Assembly: GCA_900548145.1 (NCBI GenBank)
Contig: URJB01000019.1
Location: forward strand, 1 to 37,845
DNA: 37,845 nt
Direction: 5' to 3'
Source of the DNA: an uncultured Eubacteriales bacterium
GTDB taxonomy: Bacteria; Bacillota; Clostridia; Christensenellales; Aristaeellaceae
The notes under the pieces are model-generated. The model ran no database searches and was not told where the DNA came from. It saw only the letters and a program-made list of their open reading frames with translations. This document shows, piece by piece, positions 16,349 through 23,649 of this stretch. The position numbers and the translations under genes are program-made. Every line of letters begins with the position of its first letter. Position 1 is the first letter of the stretch.

Positions 16349-16408
16349 TCGGTTTCCTCCCTTGGCTTTATCAACAAAATTTGCTGAATAGCAGTTTGAA
16401 TTGACTCT

Positions 16409-16437
16409 ATTGTACCGCTTTTCGGGATAAATGGCAA
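16409..16437 (-). promoter_or_regulatory. frr promoter
   Basis: On the minus strand: TTGCCA (16437-16432), 17 bases, TACAAT (16414-16409). Confidence 0.8.
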
Positions 16438-16445
16438 GATGGGAG

Positions 16446-16476
16446 TTGCGTTCCGCACGGGGGTTTGTGGTATACT
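16446..16476 (+). promoter_or_regulatory. promoter of the lipase-like gene
   Basis: TATACT at 16471-16476 is clear; the -35 (TTGCGT, 16446-16451) is 19 bases away and weak. The -35 lies eight bases from the -35 of the divergent frr promoter. Confidence 0.5.
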
Positions 16477-16534
16477 GTGACGGTAGGCATTGCGCTCATG
16501 ATTCAGGAGCCTTTCCAAAGGAGGAACCGTCACT

Positions 16535-18241
16535 TTGAAATGGTTTTCTTTTCCCCATTTTCTTCGGCGGGGGAACGGGAAAAAAGCGCCGTCCCAGCCC
16601 GAAAAGGCTGTGGAGACGGCTCATCAGCCGGAGGACGAGAACGCCCGGAGCGAAAAACTGCCCGCCCCGGAAAAGGGCCGCGGCCCCATCACCCATTGCG
16701 ACCTTGCCAGCCTTTCCAGCCTGACCCTTCCCTTTGAGAGCGATCCCTTTTTCCGGCTGCGTCCGCCTTTCACCAAAGAGGCGGCGGAGCTGTCGATGGA
16801 ACTGGCTCAGATGACCTATACGCTGGAACTGGAGCCGTGGGAACAGGCGGGCTGGAACGATTTTTCCATCCAGATCGACAATTCGCTCAAAAGCGGCATC
16901 AGCCATTCCGACGCGGCCAGCGGCGAGGCCATGCGGCGCATCGTGGACGCGTGGAAGCTGGGAACCGCCAAGGCGGCGCTGAACGCCCAGAACCCGGTTT
17001 CACAGGTGCTGAGCACTCTGCGCCAGCGGGAACGCAGCGACACCATCAAGGCCGTCTGCATGGCCCATCCCGGCGAAAACGGACAGACCGTCATCGCCAT
17101 CGGCTTCATGGGCACCGGCAAGCGGATGTACGACTGGATCTCCAACCTGCGCTTTTCCACGGAGGAAGGCTTCCACCGGGGCTTTTATCAGCTGTGCACC
17201 TTCTTTGAGGAAAGCGTGGAACAGATCGTTTTCCCGGCGACGGCGGCCCGTCAGGGGCTGGAAAAGCTGACGCTGGGTGATATCCTTTCGGATATGCGCT
17301 CCCTGCGCAGCCCCTACCGGCTCTGGATGGCGGGACACAGTCAGGGCGGCGCGGTGATGCAGATCTTCACCAACCGGCTCATTCAGCACTGGGGCGTGCA
17401 GCCTCAGAATATTGTGGGCTACGGCTTTGCTTCGCCTACGGTGGCCACCGGGCGGCTGTTGTACGATCCGGCCAGTTATCCCCTGTACCACCTGCTCAAT
17501 TCCGACGATCTGGTGCCCCGGATGGGCGGACTGCTGCATTTGGGCCTGTGCATGGAATACCCTGCGGACGACGCGCTGCGGACGGCGGCCTACGGGCTGG
17601 ACTCTCTGGGCATCAACGAGGAAGCGTACCTTCGGCTGGCCCCCTACCGGGACGCCATGCAGGACACCGGCAGCGTGCTGACCATCCTGTATGCCTTTCT
17701 GGCGGCGCTTCGGGAGCATATGGAGGAGAGTGAACCGGGCAAACGGCTGGAGCAGCAGCGGCTGCTGAGCTGGCTTGGCAAGGCCATGTCCTTTGCAGGA
17801 GAGAAAGCCTCCGATGGGTTGGACTGGGCGCTTCAGCGCATCCGGGAAGGGTATGAGGACCTGATGCAGGCTTCCCTGCCCACACGAAAAATTCATACGC
17901 TAATCGGCGAATTTCGGGTGCTGTTCCGTGAGATTCCTCTGCGGCGCATCCTCAGCGCCATTGCCGAGCTGGGCGAGCCGCCGCACCACATCATGCGGGA
18001 AAAGCAGCCGGGAGCCTATGCGTGGATCGTGGAAAACGGGCTGGACAAGCTGCGTCCCTTTATTTGGGTCAAACAGTCCGGCCAGCTGCCCCGGCGCAGC
18101 TATGCGGAAGGAAAGGTCAAGGCTGTCGCAGTCTGGAACGAATATCCCGTGCGGGTCTCCCGCCGCCATCGCCGTCCTGCCCGAAGGATGGAGCCCCGCG
18201 GCATTCTTCGCCGCAGCTATTCGGCCCTTCGCCGGAGATAG
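16535..18241 (+). CDS. class-3 lipase-like alpha/beta hydrolase
   Basis: This 568-residue protein starts at TTG (16535), eight bases after AAAGGAGGAA; no in-frame ATG fits. The core shows the class-3 lipase pattern: FMGTGKRMYDWISNL as oxyanion/lid region near 190, GHSQGG with nucleophile Ser269, and a likely acid in NSDDLVPRM. The His partner is not certain. It has no signal peptide, a Lys/Pro/Glu-rich N-terminal tail (residues 10-50), and a strongly Arg-rich C-terminal 35 residues that could bind membrane or nucleic acid. The C-terminal 200 residues match nothing I know. Substrate (acyl-glycerol or other ester) is unknown. It is followed closely by two genes in the same direction. Confidence 0.75.
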   Translation: MKWFSFPHFLRRGNGKKAPSQPEKAVETAHQPEDENARSEKLPAPEKGRGPITHCDLASLSSLTLPFESDPFFRLRPPFTKEAAELSMELAQMTYTLELEPWEQAGWNDFSIQIDNSLKSGISHSDAASGEAMRRIVDAWKLGTAKAALNAQNPVSQVLSTLRQRERSDTIKAVCMAHPGENGQTVIAIGFMGTGKRMYDWISNLRFSTEEGFHRGFYQLCTFFEESVEQIVFPATAARQGLEKLTLGDILSDMRSLRSPYRLWMAGHSQGGAVMQIFTNRLIQHWGVQPQNIVGYGFASPTVATGRLLYDPASYPLYHLLNSDDLVPRMGGLLHLGLCMEYPADDALRTAAYGLDSLGINEEAYLRLAPYRDAMQDTGSVLTILYAFLAALREHMEESEPGKRLEQQRLLSWLGKAMSFAGEKASDGLDWALQRIREGYEDLMQASLPTRKIHTLIGEFRVLFREIPLRRILSAIAELGEPPHHIMREKQPGAYAWIVENGLDKLRPFIWVKQSGQLPRRSYAEGKVKAVAVWNEYPVRVSRRHRRPARRMEPRGILRRSYSALRRR

Positions 18242-18264
18242 ATCTGTTTCATCCTCGGAAAAGA

Positions 18265-18273
18265 TGCTATACT
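18265..18273 (+). promoter_or_regulatory. extended -10 promoter
   Basis: TGCTATACT, 42 bases before the start at 18316; no good -35. Confidence 0.5.
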
Positions 18274-18315
18274 AATGGGCGAGATCCATGAATACAAAAG
18301 AGGGAGGGCGAAGCC

Positions 18316-19056
18316 ATGGGAGCGAATCAGGGCTTTCTGCGTCCGACAGGCAATCTGGCCCGTCGGGAAAAGACCGTGTCTTCGCCTGCGCTGTCTCAAG
18401 CGAAGGAGCCACCCTATCCCTCCAACGAACTTCGGGAGGGCCTGACCAATAGCAGCGCCCGTCCATCGCCGGCCGCGCTGCGTTCCCCACTGACCCCGGC
18501 CAAGGCGATGAAGACCGCCACACCCGCCCCGGTGCAGCCGATTCCCAAACAGACACCGCTGACCGAGGAGGATTGGCAGCTGGAACGGCCGGGTCGCCTC
18601 GTCCGCCGGGAGCCGGAGAAAACGTCGCCTTCCATGGCTTTCCGCCTACTGGAAGATCGTCCCGTCCCCGATCAGCCCGAAGAAATGACAGGGGAGGAAG
18701 GAACTGCGCCTGTGCCGGTTACGCTCCCTCAGGAGGAAATACCGCCCGTTGAATCCGAACGGGCGCTGGGCGCTTCTCCGCTGGACGACGCGCTGTTTTC
18801 CGACTTGCTGCAAAGCAACCCGGATATCATGGGACTGTTGGAAGACCCGGAGGATTGGCCGGAGGACGGGGAGGACGCGCTGCCCGACGATCAGATTCCC
18901 GAACCGGCTTCAGTGCCGGTTTCACTGTTCCCTGAAAGCCGTCCCCGGCGGAAATGGCCGTGGATCGCGGCAGGAACGGCGCTCTTGCTGGCGGCGGGCG
19001 GCACGGCGCTGTGGAAAACCGGTCTTTGGGCCCGCCTTCTGGAGCGGCTTTCCTAG
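18316..19056 (+). CDS. tail-anchored low-complexity protein
   Basis: The 246-residue product is mostly disordered: Pro-, Glu- and Asp-rich with a very acidic stretch around 160-200. The basic RPRRKWPW is then followed by a single hydrophobic segment (about residues 215-232) and a short cationic end. The topology suggests a cytoplasmic protein anchored at its C-terminus. AGGGAGGG lies seven bases before the ATG. No family is recognised. It sits between a hydrolase and a metallophosphoesterase, and may recruit one of them to the membrane; this is speculation from context. Confidence 0.65.
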   Translation: MGANQGFLRPTGNLARREKTVSSPALSQAKEPPYPSNELREGLTNSSARPSPAALRSPLTPAKAMKTATPAPVQPIPKQTPLTEEDWQLERPGRLVRREPEKTSPSMAFRLLEDRPVPDQPEEMTGEEGTAPVPVTLPQEEIPPVESERALGASPLDDALFSDLLQSNPDIMGLLEDPEDWPEDGEDALPDDQIPEPASVPVSLFPESRPRRKWPWIAAGTALLLAAGGTALWKTGLWARLLERLS

Positions 19057-19092
19057 GCTGCTTCCCCAATTTTTTTGAAAGGAGCCGCTGCC

Positions 19093-19773
19093 TTGCGCAA
19101 CTTGACTTCCTATGAACTGCACACCGGCAAACTGACAAAGCCGGTGGTTTTCGGCGTAGTCAGCGACCTTCACGACGAGCCCTACGACGATCTCTGGCCC
19201 CTTCTGGCGGGCCGCGACGCGCTGCTGGTGCCGGGCGATGTGGTCAACCGATACACCCAGACTTCCGCCCGGGGAATCGCTTTTCTGCGGGAAGCGGCCC
19301 GGCGGATGCCCACCTTTTTCTCACTGGGCAATCATGAAACGAAAACCAGGCAGTTTCAGGCTCTGATGCAGGCGTTGAACGGCACCGGCGCGGAGATCCT
19401 GGTCAACCGCTACGTGCCCTTCGGCGAATGCTGGATCGGCGGCTGGTATGACCCGGAGATCGTGCGTCAGCCGGACTGCATGGACGAATTTGAACGTCTG
19501 CCGGGCTGCCGGGTGCTGCTGTGCCATAAGCCGGAGCACTATATCAAGTTTCTGCGCGGTCGGGATGTGGAGCTGGTGGTGGCGGGGCACGCCCACGGCG
19601 GACAAATTCGCATTGGTTCTCAAGGATTGTACGCGCCCGGGCAGCATTTCTTTCCGAAATACACCAAGGGCATCGTAGACGGGCGGCTGGTGATCTCTGC
19701 AGGCGCGGGGAACCCCTGCGGAATGCCCCGGTGGGGCAATCCCTGCGAGGTACTGAAAATTACGTTGGACTGA
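19093..19773 (+). CDS. calcineurin-like metallophosphoesterase
   Basis: The 226-residue product carries the dinuclear metal-site motifs of this family in order: SDLHDE (Asp25, His27), GDVVN (Asp49), GNHE (Asn80, His81), His145 and GHAHGGQ (His166, His168). The final block GLYAPGQHFFPKYTKG resembles YkuE/YaeI-type enzymes that act on membrane or wall phosphate compounds, but this copy has no signal or anchor. Start TTG 19093 is chosen because AAAGGAG (19078-19084) is eight bases away and no ATG is near. Substrate unknown. Confidence 0.88.
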   Translation: MRNLTSYELHTGKLTKPVVFGVVSDLHDEPYDDLWPLLAGRDALLVPGDVVNRYTQTSARGIAFLREAARRMPTFFSLGNHETKTRQFQALMQALNGTGAEILVNRYVPFGECWIGGWYDPEIVRQPDCMDEFERLPGCRVLLCHKPEHYIKFLRGRDVELVVAGHAHGGQIRIGSQGLYAPGQHFFPKYTKGIVDGRLVISAGAGNPCGMPRWGNPCEVLKITLD

Positions 19774-19894
19774 AATTTCGGAAAATTCCGCGGCAGCGAC
19801 GGCAGAACATCGGCTTTCTATTTCAAAAAATCATTGATTTTCAACGCCTTAAAGCGGTTGACAGAAAAAAGTTGAAATTTTTTGAAAAAAGTTA

Positions 19895-19923
19895 TTGACA
19901 AAGGAACGGGTTTTGAGTACAAT
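19895..19923 (+). promoter_or_regulatory. tRNA operon promoter
   Basis: TTGACA (19895-19900), 17 bases, TACAAT (19918-19923): near-consensus, as expected for stable RNA. It lies 33 bases before the first tRNA. Confidence 0.9.
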
Positions 19924-19956
19924 ATCCATCGTCGCCTGTGTGGGCACGCTACAGGA

Positions 19957-20033
19957 CGGGGTGTAGCGCAGTCTGGTAGCGCACGTGCTTTGGGAGCATG
20001 GGGCCGGGGGTTCGAATCCCTTCACCCCGACCA
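19957..20033 (+). tRNA. tRNA-Pro (UGG)
   Basis: Acceptor arms CGGGGTG and CACCCCG pair fully; the anticodon loop TTTGGGA gives UGG; GGTTCGAAT forms the T loop. CCA is encoded. Confidence 0.95.
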
Positions 20034-20051
20034 GATTCGTTATTTTACCGT

Positions 20052-20126
20052 GGCTCCTTGGTCAAGTGGTTAAGACACCGCCCTTTCACGGCGGCTACAG
20101 GGGTTCGAATCCCCTAGGAGTCACCA
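20052..20126 (+). tRNA. tRNA-Glu (UUC)
   Basis: Acceptor GGCTCCT pairs with AGGAGTC (one G-T pair); the anticodon loop CTTTCAC gives UUC. CCA is encoded. Confidence 0.95.
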
Positions 20127-20147
20127 TTTCCCTTATCAATCGCGTAT

Positions 20148-20224
<77 letters not shown>

Positions 20225-20232
20225 GCGTCCGT

Positions 20233-20309
20233 GGCCAAGTAGCTCAGTTGGTTAGAGCGCCAGCCTGTCACGCTGGAGGTCGAGGGTTCGAGACCCTTCT
20301 TGGTCGCCA
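20233..20309 (+). tRNA. tRNA-Asp (GUC)
   Basis: Acceptor GGCCAAG pairs with CTTGGTC; the anticodon loop CTGTCAC gives GUC. Discriminator G, as usual for Asp; CCA is encoded. Confidence 0.95.
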
Positions 20310-20313
20310 TTGT

Positions 20314-20389
20314 GCCTTGGTAGCTCAGTCGGTAGAGCAGTAGACTGAAAATCTACGTGTCGGTGGTTCGATTCCGCCCCAAGGCACCA
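20314..20389 (+). tRNA. tRNA-Phe (GAA)
   Basis: Acceptor GCCTTGG pairs with CCAAGGC; the anticodon loop CTGAAAA gives GAA. CCA is encoded. Confidence 0.95.
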
Positions 20390-20395
20390 TAGTGT

Positions 20396-20470
20396 GCGGT
20401 AGTAGCTCAGTGGTAGAGTGCCACCTTGCCAAGGTGGATGTCGCGGGTCCGAATCCCGTCTACCGCTCCA
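20396..20470 (+). tRNA. tRNA-Gly (GCC)
   Basis: Acceptor GCGGTAG pairs with CTACCGC; the anticodon loop TTGCCAA gives GCC. The T loop reads GGTCCGAAT rather than GGTTCGAAT, as in the Cys gene next to it. CCA is encoded. Confidence 0.94.
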
Positions 20471-20476
20471 CACTTC

Positions 20477-20551
20477 GGTGCCATAGCCAAGCGGTAAGGC
20501 GAAGGTCTGCAAAACCTTTATTCCCCGGTCCGAATCCGGGTGGCACCTCCA
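20477..20551 (+). tRNA. tRNA-Cys (GCA)
   Basis: Acceptor GGTGCCA pairs with TGGCACC; the anticodon loop CTGCAAA gives GCA. Discriminator U fits Cys. CCA is encoded. Last gene of the tRNA operon. Confidence 0.95.
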
Positions 20552-20586
20552 CCTTATCACTTCAAGAGTGATACCGAGACCTCACG

Positions 20587-20615
20587 AAAAAGCTCCGTGA
20601 AAACGGGGCTTTTTT
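20587..20615 (+). terminator. tRNA operon terminator 1
   Basis: AAAAAGCTCCGT (20587-20598) pairs with ACGGGGCTTTTT (from 20603) around a GAAA loop, followed by T residues. Confidence 0.9.
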
Positions 20616-20627
20616 GTTTGCTTTTTT

Positions 20628-20661
20628 ACAGCCGCCTTTTTTCTACGGGCGGCTGTTTTTT
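20628..20661 (+). terminator. tRNA operon terminator 2
   Basis: ACAGCCGCC (20628-20636) pairs with GGCGGCTGT (20648-20656), followed by T6. Two tandem terminators isolate the tRNA operon from the sigma-factor promoter. Confidence 0.88.
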
Positions 20662-20663
20662 GT

Positions 20664-20693
20664 TTGACAGTTCTCGCTTTCCCATCGTCTAAT
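20664..20693 (+). promoter_or_regulatory. promoter of the ECF sigma pair
   Basis: TTGACA (20664-20669), 18 bases, TCTAAT (20688-20693). It is a housekeeping-type sequence, so any self-activated promoter must be weaker or absent here. Confidence 0.7.
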
Positions 20694-20712
20694 AAGGGAA
20701 GGGGGGAGAAAC

Positions 20713-21228
20713 GTGGACACCAGAGAAACAAGGGAAGCCTGGCTGGAACGGGCCATGGGGCAATATGAAGAAAGTCTGCTGCGCATGTGCTTCGCCTATC
20801 TGGGCGACGCGGCGCTGGCCGAGGACGCGGTGCAGGAGACGTTTTGGAAGGCGTACCGGGCGCTGGGACGTTTTCGCGGGGACGCGGGTGAAAAAACGTG
20901 GCTGCTGCGGATTGCCATCAACACCTGCAGAGACCTGCGACGGAGCGCGTGGTTCCGCCATGTGGACAGAAATGTGACGCTGGATGTGTTGGGCGAACCG
21001 GCCGACCCGGCACAGGAATGGAGCCAGTGGGACGATACCCTGACGCGAGCGGTGATGGGGCTGAAACCCAAATACCGGGAGACTGTCCTGTTATGCTGGT
21101 ATCAGGGCCTGACGGGTCAGGAGACGGCGAACGTGCTCAAGATCAGCCGTTCCGCCGTAATGAACCGGCTCAAACAGGCCAAGACGATCCTCAGAAAGGA
21201 ATTGGAGGCGTGGTATCATGGCGAATGA
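20713..21228 (+). CDS. ECF-type RNA polymerase sigma factor
   Basis: The 171-residue protein has region 2 in residues about 15-85 (YEESLLRMCFAYLGD, then EDAVQETFWKAYRAL and KTWLLRIAINTCRDLRR) and region 4 in about 115-165 (LKPKYRETVLLCWYQGLTGQE and SRSAVMNRLKQAK). The start is GTG at 20713 after GGGGGGAG. It overlaps the next gene by 11 bases, the usual sign of a sigma/anti-sigma pair. It should redirect RNA polymerase in response to an envelope or similar signal; its regulon is unknown. Confidence 0.93.
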   Translation: MDTRETREAWLERAMGQYEESLLRMCFAYLGDAALAEDAVQETFWKAYRALGRFRGDAGEKTWLLRIAINTCRDLRRSAWFRHVDRNVTLDVLGEPADPAQEWSQWDDTLTRAVMGLKPKYRETVLLCWYQGLTGQETANVLKISRSAVMNRLKQAKTILRKELEAWYHGE

Positions 21229-22429
21229 ACGGGAAACCATCCGAAAGGCGCTGGACGCACGGCTTTCTCCGCTGTCCGCCTCGCCCCGGCGGCGGGAAGG
21301 AATCCGCGCCGCCGTTGCACAGAGAGAAAAAAAGCCGATTCCGAAAAGGAGAAGCCTCGTTTTGGCGGTCGCCCTGCTGTTGGCGCTGGCGGGGGCCGCG
21401 CTGGCTGTGGGAACGAATCTGTTCGCCCGATTCGCCCAAAACGACCGGCGGTATGAGGGCGTGCTGGATCAGGTCACGGACGTGACGGAAAAACCCGCAT
21501 CGGTGCTGGATGAAAAGCTGGGAATGGTCAGCGCACGGGTGGACAGCGCCTACTACGACGGGCAGACGTTGACGCTGACTATTGCGGTGGAAAACGCCCG
21601 GCGAATCTCGGAATGGACGCCTGCGGAGGAGGAAAAAGCCCTTCTAAAGCCAGAGAAAGGGGTCCGCCCCGCTACGCCGCAGACGGCGATGACGGAGGAA
21701 GAGAAGCGGATTATGGCGGATGCTCAGGCGGCGAAGGCTGCCGGAAGACCCTTCGGAATCCGAAAAGACACGATCTGGGTACACGACCATTTCTATACGG
21801 AGGACGGAATTTCTCTGCCGCCCTATTACGGCGAGGACGAGGAGGAAAACGGAACCCTTTACGAGATCAGGGAGTTCTCCCCCCTGCCGGAGGACGTTTC
21901 TGGCCGGGAAACCCTGTCCGTCTATGCAGAATTGGGCAGAAGCACGGAATACTATTATTTCGACGGGCAGAAAACGTACTGGCGCAGCGAGGTGCAGCGG
22001 GACGGCGTGGGGCGGGTCACAGCCACGGTGCCGAAGGCCGAGGCGGAAATCATCCTTTTCACGGGCGAGGGTACGCTCAACGGCGCGGCCTGCACTGTGA
22101 CGGCACAGGTCAGCGCCATCGAGCTGCGGCTGACCATCGATGCGGAAACGGACGCTTTCCCGCTGACGACCCGCTATCTGGACGACCAGACATGGCAGGA
22201 GCAGCCGTGGATGGCGGCGGTCTACGACGAAACCGGCACGGAATATCTGCCCCGGGAGAGTTCATCCGCCGAGTCGGCCCGGCGGTTGGAGATTCCCTTC
22301 GACGGCAGCGGCCATATCCCCGAAAGGCTGCGGGTGTATGTGTATTCCTGCGGCATGGATGAGGACATGCCGGACGAAGAAAAAATTCGTTCCGGCTCGT
22401 GGGTGGAGTTGACGCCATCGCCCCTGTGA
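21218..22429 (+). CDS. probable anti-sigma factor with DUF4179-like extracytoplasmic domain
   Basis: The 403-residue product has a short cytoplasmic N-terminus (about 45 residues) that should hold the sigma factor, one membrane helix near 46-66, and a long extracytoplasmic domain. The segment from about 95 (LGMVSARVDSAYYDGQTLTLTIAVEN) matches the style of DUF4179 proteins that accompany ECF sigma factors in Firmicutes. No zinc-binding ZAS motif (HxxxCxxC) is visible, so inhibition must use another contact. Assignment rests on gene position and topology; the signal it senses is unknown. Confidence 0.75.
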   Translation: MANERETIRKALDARLSPLSASPRRREGIRAAVAQREKKPIPKRRSLVLAVALLLALAGAALAVGTNLFARFAQNDRRYEGVLDQVTDVTEKPASVLDEKLGMVSARVDSAYYDGQTLTLTIAVENARRISEWTPAEEEKALLKPEKGVRPATPQTAMTEEEKRIMADAQAAKAAGRPFGIRKDTIWVHDHFYTEDGISLPPYYGEDEEENGTLYEIREFSPLPEDVSGRETLSVYAELGRSTEYYYFDGQKTYWRSEVQRDGVGRVTATVPKAEAEIILFTGEGTLNGAACTVTAQVSAIELRLTIDAETDAFPLTTRYLDDQTWQEQPWMAAVYDETGTEYLPRESSSAESARRLEIPFDGSGHIPERLRVYVYSCGMDEDMPDEEKIRSGSWVELTPSPL

Positions 22430-22449
22430 CGGAAATCACGCGCTTTTTC

Positions 22450-22478
22450 TTGCGAAAAGAGGGCGGGAGCCGTATAAT
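22450..22478 (+). promoter_or_regulatory. promoter of the YbaK-like gene
   Basis: TTGCGA (22450-22455), 17 bases, TATAAT (22473-22478). Confidence 0.8.
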
Positions 22479-22525
22479 GGCTTCGTCCTTTGGGACGCAA
22501 TGCTGCAAACAAAAGAGGGAAAACA

Positions 22526-23005
22526 ATGTCGCTGGAAAAAGCTCTGGCTGATTTGGAACGCAAGGGATTTCTGGATCGCGTGATGGAACTGGAAGCCTCC
22601 ACGGCCACGGCGGCTCAGGCCGCGGAGGCGCTGGGCGTGGAACCCGGCAGGATCGCCAAGACCATGTCCTTCCTGCAGGAGGACAAGGCGGTGCTGATCC
22701 TGACCGAGGGAACGGCCCGGATCGACAATCATAAATACAAGGAAACCTTTCACGTCAAGGCCAAAATGATCCCCTTTGACGAGGTGGAGGCCCGAATTGG
22801 GCACGCGCCGGGCGGCGTGTGCCCCTTCGGCATTCGGGACGGCGTGGACGTTTACCTGGACGAAAGCCTTCGGAAATACGACACGGTCTATCCCGCCGCA
22901 GGCAACGATCACAGCGCCGTCCGTCTGACCATTCCCGAATTGGAGAAGGCAGCGGGGGCAATGGGCTGGGTAGATGTGTGTAAACAGGAACCAGCGGCGG
23001 AGTGA
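22526..23005 (+). CDS. YbaK/EbsC-type aminoacyl-tRNA deacylase
   Basis: The 159-residue single-domain protein belongs to the YbaK/ProX family, which hydrolyses wrongly charged tRNAs in trans. Helix AAEALGVEPGRIAKTMSF, then KYKETFHVKAKM, GHAPGGVCPFGI and AGNDHSAVRLT are family landmarks. The ATG at 22526 follows AAGAGGGAAAA; an in-frame TTG upstream lacks a site. Which aminoacyl-tRNA it edits (Cys-tRNA-Pro, Ala-tRNA-Pro or other) is not clear from sequence. The tRNA-Pro and tRNA-Cys genes lie about 2 kb away, which is probably chance. Confidence 0.9.
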   Translation: MSLEKALADLERKGFLDRVMELEASTATAAQAAEALGVEPGRIAKTMSFLQEDKAVLILTEGTARIDNHKYKETFHVKAKMIPFDEVEARIGHAPGGVCPFGIRDGVDVYLDESLRKYDTVYPAAGNDHSAVRLTIPELEKAAGAMGWVDVCKQEPAAE

Positions 23006-23045
23006 TAGCATTTGTGAACAATCCGAAAATCCTTGCCCTGACGCA

Positions 23046-23075
23046 TTGACCTTGGGCGGGCATTCTCCCTATAAT
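23046..23075 (+). promoter_or_regulatory. promoter of the MarR-type gene
   Basis: TTGACC (23046-23051), 18 bases, TATAAT (23070-23075). Confidence 0.8.
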
Positions 23076-23115
23076 AAGCCATACCGCGAAGGAATGGCGA
23101 AGGGAGCGCAGTGTG

Positions 23116-23556
23116 ATGGAAGTCTGGAATCCGATGTTATGGGAATTTTCCCGGGTCATGCGGGAGTGCCATCGAAAAATCGGCGCGATGCTTGGCAAGA
23201 ACAAGCCGCCGGTGGGACAGGCTCCGATCATGGGACTTTTGCGCACACAGGACGGGCTGACGCAGGAAGAAGTGTCGGAACGTCTGCAGCGCAACGAGAC
23301 CTCCGCAGCACTGGCTGTGGAACGACTGGTGCAGGAGGGATACCTCACCTTCGAGGGAGAAGCCCTGCATCTGACGGATGCGGGACAGGCGGAAGCGGCC
23401 CGCACGGTCCGCGCCATGGAGGAAACGGAAAAGCTGGCTCTGCAGGATTTTACGGTAGAGGACATCGCCCAGCTCCACAGTCTGCTGGAACGGATGCACC
23501 GCAATTTGCAGGGAAAGGCTCCTTCTGGGGAGCAAAAGCCCCGGTTGGAGTATTAA
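23116..23556 (+). CDS. MarR-family transcriptional regulator
   Basis: The 146-residue winged-helix protein has its DNA-binding region in about 45-95 (LLRTQDGLTQEEVSERLQRN as helix-turn-helix, then VERLVQEGYLTFEGEALHLTDAGQ as wing). The N- and C-terminal helices serve dimer formation. It probably represses a nearby or own promoter and responds to a small ligand. AAGGGAG is nine bases before ATG 23116; a GTG one codon earlier is possible. It ends in a strong terminator that is fused with the next gene's promoter, so that promoter is a natural candidate target. Confidence 0.88.
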   Translation: MEVWNPMLWEFSRVMRECHRKIGAMLGKNKPPVGQAPIMGLLRTQDGLTQEEVSERLQRNETSAALAVERLVQEGYLTFEGEALHLTDAGQAEAARTVRAMEETEKLALQDFTVEDIAQLHSLLERMHRNLQGKAPSGEQKPRLEY

Positions 23557-23568
23557 AACGTCTTTTGT

Positions 23569-23596
23569 GCGCCCGGTTTTGCCGGACGCCTTTTTT
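23569..23596 (+). terminator. terminator after the MarR-type gene
   Basis: GCG-CCGG (23569-23576) pairs with CCGG-CGC (23582-23589) with one internal mismatch, followed by T6. Confidence 0.8.
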
Positions 23597-23607
23597 CATG
23601 CTATAAT
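23579..23607 (+). promoter_or_regulatory. promoter of the GrpB-PPase-Nudix gene
   Basis: TTGCCG (23579-23584), 17 bases, TATAAT (23602-23607), with TGC before the -10. The -35 lies inside the upstream terminator hairpin. Confidence 0.7.
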
Positions 23608-23649
23608 AGCGGACGTTTGACTGCAAAAGAACAAAGGGGGAGATCCATC

